In this document: positions 23,829 to 26,206 of the stretch, one piece after another
Layout: each line of letters opens with the position of its first letter
Position numbering within the stretch: the first letter of the stretch is position 1
Assembly: GCA_017852615.1 (NCBI GenBank)
Contig: JAFMKX010000001.1
Span: forward strand, 28,791-54,996
From: Pontimonas sp.
GTDB lineage: Bacteria; Actinomycetota; Actinomycetes; Actinomycetales; Microbacteriaceae
Direction: 5' to 3'
Length of the DNA: 26,206 bases
Made by a program: the position numbers and the translations under genes
The notes under the pieces: generated by a model
Told to the model about the DNA's origin: nothing
Database searches by the model: none
What the model saw: the letters and a program-made list of their open reading frames with translations, nothing else

Positions 23829-24689
23829 GTGCGCCACAACCTGAAACGCGGCCTGAAAGGCGCCTCGCTTCTCACAATTCTTGCTCTGGTTCTGGCCGGG
23901 TGCACTTCGCAAACAGCGCTCGGGTGGTTGCCCACGGAGCGTGGACTCACCAATCAGGTGGACCGCGTGATTGATTTGTGGGTGGTTTCCTGGATCGTCT
24001 TGCTCATTGTCGGTGTCATCACCTGGCTTTTGATTATTTGGGCTGCCGTCGTGTATCGCCGCCGCAAAGGCCAAACCGGGATGCCTGCGCAGTTGCGCTA
24101 CAACATGCCCATCGAAGTTTTCTACACCGTCGCTCCGCTCATTCTTGTCCTCGTACTCTTTGGGTTCACCGCTCGCGACCAGATCGTTATCGAGGCGCCT
24201 TTGGAGGACCCTGATGTGTCCATCGAGGTATACGGAAAACGGTGGGCGTGGGACTTCAACTACCTCACCGATAACGTCTACTCCGCTGGTATTCAGGCCC
24301 AGGAGCTCCCCGGTGGTGGGATTGAACCAGGATCCCTTCCCAAGCTCTATCTCCCCGTGGATAAGAAAGTGGAAATCACCATCGAATCCAGGGACGTGTT
24401 GCACTCGTTCTGGATTATTGACTTCCTCTACAAGAAGGACATGATTCCTTCGCGCACAAACTACTGGTACTTCATTCCCCAAGAAGAGGGCGTCTACCGC
24501 GGTAAGTGTGCAGAGCTCTGCGGGGAATACCACTCGTTGATGCTTTTTGAAGTCCACGTTGTCTCAGAAAACGAGTACAACCAGCAGATGGCCTCCCTGC
24601 GTGCCAGTGGCAACGTTGGACGCTTAGGCGCTGAGCTGGATACGTTGCAAAACTTGCCCGGTACCACCGTAGAAACCACAGGAGAGTAG
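23829..24689 (+). CDS. ctaC: Cytochrome c oxidase subunit II
   Basis: 286 aa from a GTG. Subunit II of the aa3-type terminal oxidase receives electrons from cytochrome c at its CuA centre. The N-terminal signal ends in a lipobox (LVLAGC25), so the mature protein is a predicted lipoprotein. Two membrane helices (about 50-76 and 97-113) precede the outward cupredoxin domain. CuA ligands are all present: H192, C227, E229, C231, H235 and M238 (KCAELCGEYHSLM). The aromatic electron-entry stretch GKRWAWDFNY is present. It needs LspA for processing, but lspA is not at its usual site after divIVA. ctaD follows 3 bases after the stop. Confidence 0.96.
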   Translation: MRHNLKRGLKGASLLTILALVLAGCTSQTALGWLPTERGLTNQVDRVIDLWVVSWIVLLIVGVITWLLIIWAAVVYRRRKGQTGMPAQLRYNMPIEVFYTVAPLILVLVLFGFTARDQIVIEAPLEDPDVSIEVYGKRWAWDFNYLTDNVYSAGIQAQELPGGGIEPGSLPKLYLPVDKKVEITIESRDVLHSFWIIDFLYKKDMIPSRTNYWYFIPQEEGVYRGKCAELCGEYHSLMLFEVHVVSENEYNQQMASLRASGNVGRLGAELDTLQNLPGTTVETTGE

Positions 24690-24692
24690 ACC

Positions 24693-26206
24693 ATGACCAC
24701 GACGGCGCCCAGGCCCTCCGTAACCGAAATCCCTCAGGGGCTTTCCAACGCGAGTGTTGCGCGTAAAGGCAATGTCTTTGTGGAGTGGATTACGACCACA
24801 GACCACAAGAAGGTCGGATACCTCTACCTGATTACGTCGTTCATTTACTTCCTGCTCGGCGGTGTCATGGCACTGGTGATCCGTGCCCAGCTTTTCGCCC
24901 CGGGTCTCGAGGTCGTGGCGACCAAGGAACAGTACAACCAGCTCTTCACCATGCACGGCACCATCATGCTGCTGATGTTCGCTACCCCTTTGTTTGCGGG
25001 TTTTGTGAACGTATTGATGCCGCTGCAGATTGGCTCGCCCGATGTGGCCTTCCCCCGGCTCAACGCCTTGGCTTACTGGTTCTTTAGCTTTGGTTCTTTG
25101 ATTGCGGTCGCTGGATTCCTGACCCCTCAGGGCGCAGCATCGTTTGGTTGGTTTGCCTACGCACCGCTTTCGAGTCAAACCTTTTCCCCTGGCTTAGGGG
25201 GAAACCTCTGGGTCTTTGGGCTTGGTTTGAGCGGTTTTGGCACCATTTTGGGTGCGGTGAACTTCATCACCACCATCATCACTATGCGCGTTCCCGGTAT
25301 GACCATGTGGCGGATGCCTATCTTCACCTGGAACGCCTTGGTCACCTCAATCTTGGTCCTTCTGGCCTTCCCCGTTCTGGCTGCCGCCATGTTGGCACTG
25401 GGTAGTGACCGGGTATTTGGTTCTCATGTGTATGACGCGGCGAATGGTGGGGCCATTTTGTGGCAGCACCTCTTCTGGTTCTTTGGCCATCCCGAGGTCT
25501 ACATCATCGCGTTGCCCTTCTTCGGTATCGTCTCGGAAATTTTCCCTGCCTTTAGCCGCAAACCAGTCTTTGGCTACAAGACCCTGGTCTACGCCACGAT
25601 TGCGATTGCTGCTCTGTCGATGACGGTGTGGGCCCACCACATGTATGTCACGGGTTCCGTGCTGTTGCCCTTCTTTGCTCTGATGACCATGCTGATTGCG
25701 GTGCCCACCGGGGTGAAGATTTTCAACTGGATCGGCACTATGTGGCGCGGCTCGGTCACGTTTGAAACCCCCATGGTGTTTGCCCTGGGCTTCTTGATTT
25801 CGTTCGTCTTTGGTGGTCTTACCGGGGTAATCCTGGCGTCTCCACCCCTGGATTTCCACGTCTCTGATTCCTATTTCGTGGTTGCTCACTTCCACTACGT
25901 AGTCTTTGGAACAGTGGTGTTTGCGATGTTCGCCGGGTTCTATTTCTGGTGGCCTAAATTTACCGGCAAGATGCTCAACGAATCTCTGGGACACGTGCAC
26001 TTCTGGACGCTCTTCGTGGGCTTCCACATGACCTTCCTGATCCAGCACTGGCTCGGTGTGATGGGCATGCCCCGTCGCTATGCCACCTACTTGCCTGAAG
26101 ATGGCTTCACCTGGATGAACCAGCTTTCGACCGTGGGCTCCATATTGTTGGCGCTGTCGATGATCCCGTTCTTGCTCAACGTGTACCTCACGGCTCGCAA
26201 TGGCCA
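24693..26206 (+). CDS. ctaD: Cytochrome c oxidase subunit I, 3' end cut by window
   Basis: 504 codons are visible from the ATG; the frame is still open at the last base (families run to about 550-580 aa). Catalytic subunit of the haem-copper oxidase: reduces O2 to water and pumps protons. Low-spin haem a ligands are H88 (FTMHGTIM) and H401; haem a3 ligand H399 (VAHFHYV). CuB site: H266 and the cross-linked Y270 (GHPEVY), H315 and H316. K-channel lysine K342 lies in PTGVKIFNW. About twelve hydrophobic helices are seen so far. A GGAGAG ribosome site overlaps the ctaC stop, so ctaC and ctaD form an operon. Confidence 0.97.
   Translation, partial: MTTTAPRPSVTEIPQGLSNASVARKGNVFVEWITTTDHKKVGYLYLITSFIYFLLGGVMALVIRAQLFAPGLEVVATKEQYNQLFTMHGTIMLLMFATPLFAGFVNVLMPLQIGSPDVAFPRLNALAYWFFSFGSLIAVAGFLTPQGAASFGWFAYAPLSSQTFSPGLGGNLWVFGLGLSGFGTILGAVNFITTIITMRVPGMTMWRMPIFTWNALVTSILVLLAFPVLAAAMLALGSDRVFGSHVYDAANGGAILWQHLFWFFGHPEVYIIALPFFGIVSEIFPAFSRKPVFGYKTLVYATIAIAALSMTVWAHHMYVTGSVLLPFFALMTMLIAVPTGVKIFNWIGTMWRGSVTFETPMVFALGFLISFVFGGLTGVILASPPLDFHVSDSYFVVAHFHYVVFGTVVFAMFAGFYFWWPKFTGKMLNESLGHVHFWTLFVGFHMTFLIQHWLGVMGMPRRYATYLPEDGFTWMNQLSTVGSILLALSMIPFLLNVYLTARNG

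Noticed and set aside
25347..26048. Long minus-strand open frame (233 aa) rich in His, Glu and Gln inside ctaD
   Set aside because: Antisense to subunit I; the odd composition is the mirror of a membrane protein's codons.
1..26206. Search for tRNA, rRNA, CRISPR arrays, insertion sequences and attachment sites
   Set aside because: None was recognised; all longer stretches are accounted for by the genes listed.

Overview
The window is an actinobacterial chromosome segment with no mobile elements, CRISPR arrays or RNA genes. Gene content and order (ftsL-ftsI-murE-murF-mraY-murD-ftsW-murG-murC-ftsQ-ftsZ-yggS-sepF-yggT-divIVA-rluD-dnaE, then hisD-nrdR-pyrD-DUF3043-erpA-ctaC-ctaD) match the division and cell wall (dcw) neighbourhood of Actinobacteria and fit Microbacteriaceae best. 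Moderate GC by eye, tight packing and many stop/start overlaps suggest a streamlined, perhaps aquatic, relative. That placement is inference.

Region 1 (1-11262) holds the 3' part of ftsL, then ftsI, murE, a murF remnant, mraY, a murD remnant, ftsW, murG, murC and ftsQ. The lipid-cycle and division enzymes (MraY, MurG, FtsW, FtsI) keep their signature motifs. The stem-peptide ligases do not. 'MurF' is only 215 aa and lacks the N-terminal and P-loop regions. 'MurD' is 331 aa, its P-loop is replaced, and it stops at the central/C-terminal domain boundary. MurE keeps its ATPase core but has non-canonical residues in its amino-acid pocket. MurC is nearly normal. Both remnants stay open, in frame and translationally coupled to their neighbours. 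This is the main discovery in the window: either peptide-stem synthesis is done by enzymes encoded elsewhere, or it is chemically unusual, and the dcw copies have become pseudoenzymes.

Region 2 (11370-15695) carries ftsZ behind a small inverted repeat, then yggS, sepF, yggT, divIVA (wag31) and an RluA-family pseudouridine synthase. The pgeF (yfiH) gene often found after ftsZ and the lspA gene often found after divIVA are not here.

Region 3 (15770-26206) holds dnaE with an intact PHP domain, a convergent flavin reductase, divergent hisD, nrdR-pyrD, a convergent DUF3043 membrane protein, erpA, and the start of the cytochrome c oxidase locus (ctaC and the 5' part of ctaD, cut by the window end). 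Several genes (yggT, hisD, nrdR, flavin reductase) have a -10-like hexamer so close to the start codon that leaderless transcripts are likely. divIVA, erpA and ctaC share an identical TAGACT hexamer upstream. No gene-free stretch exceeds about 150 bp.
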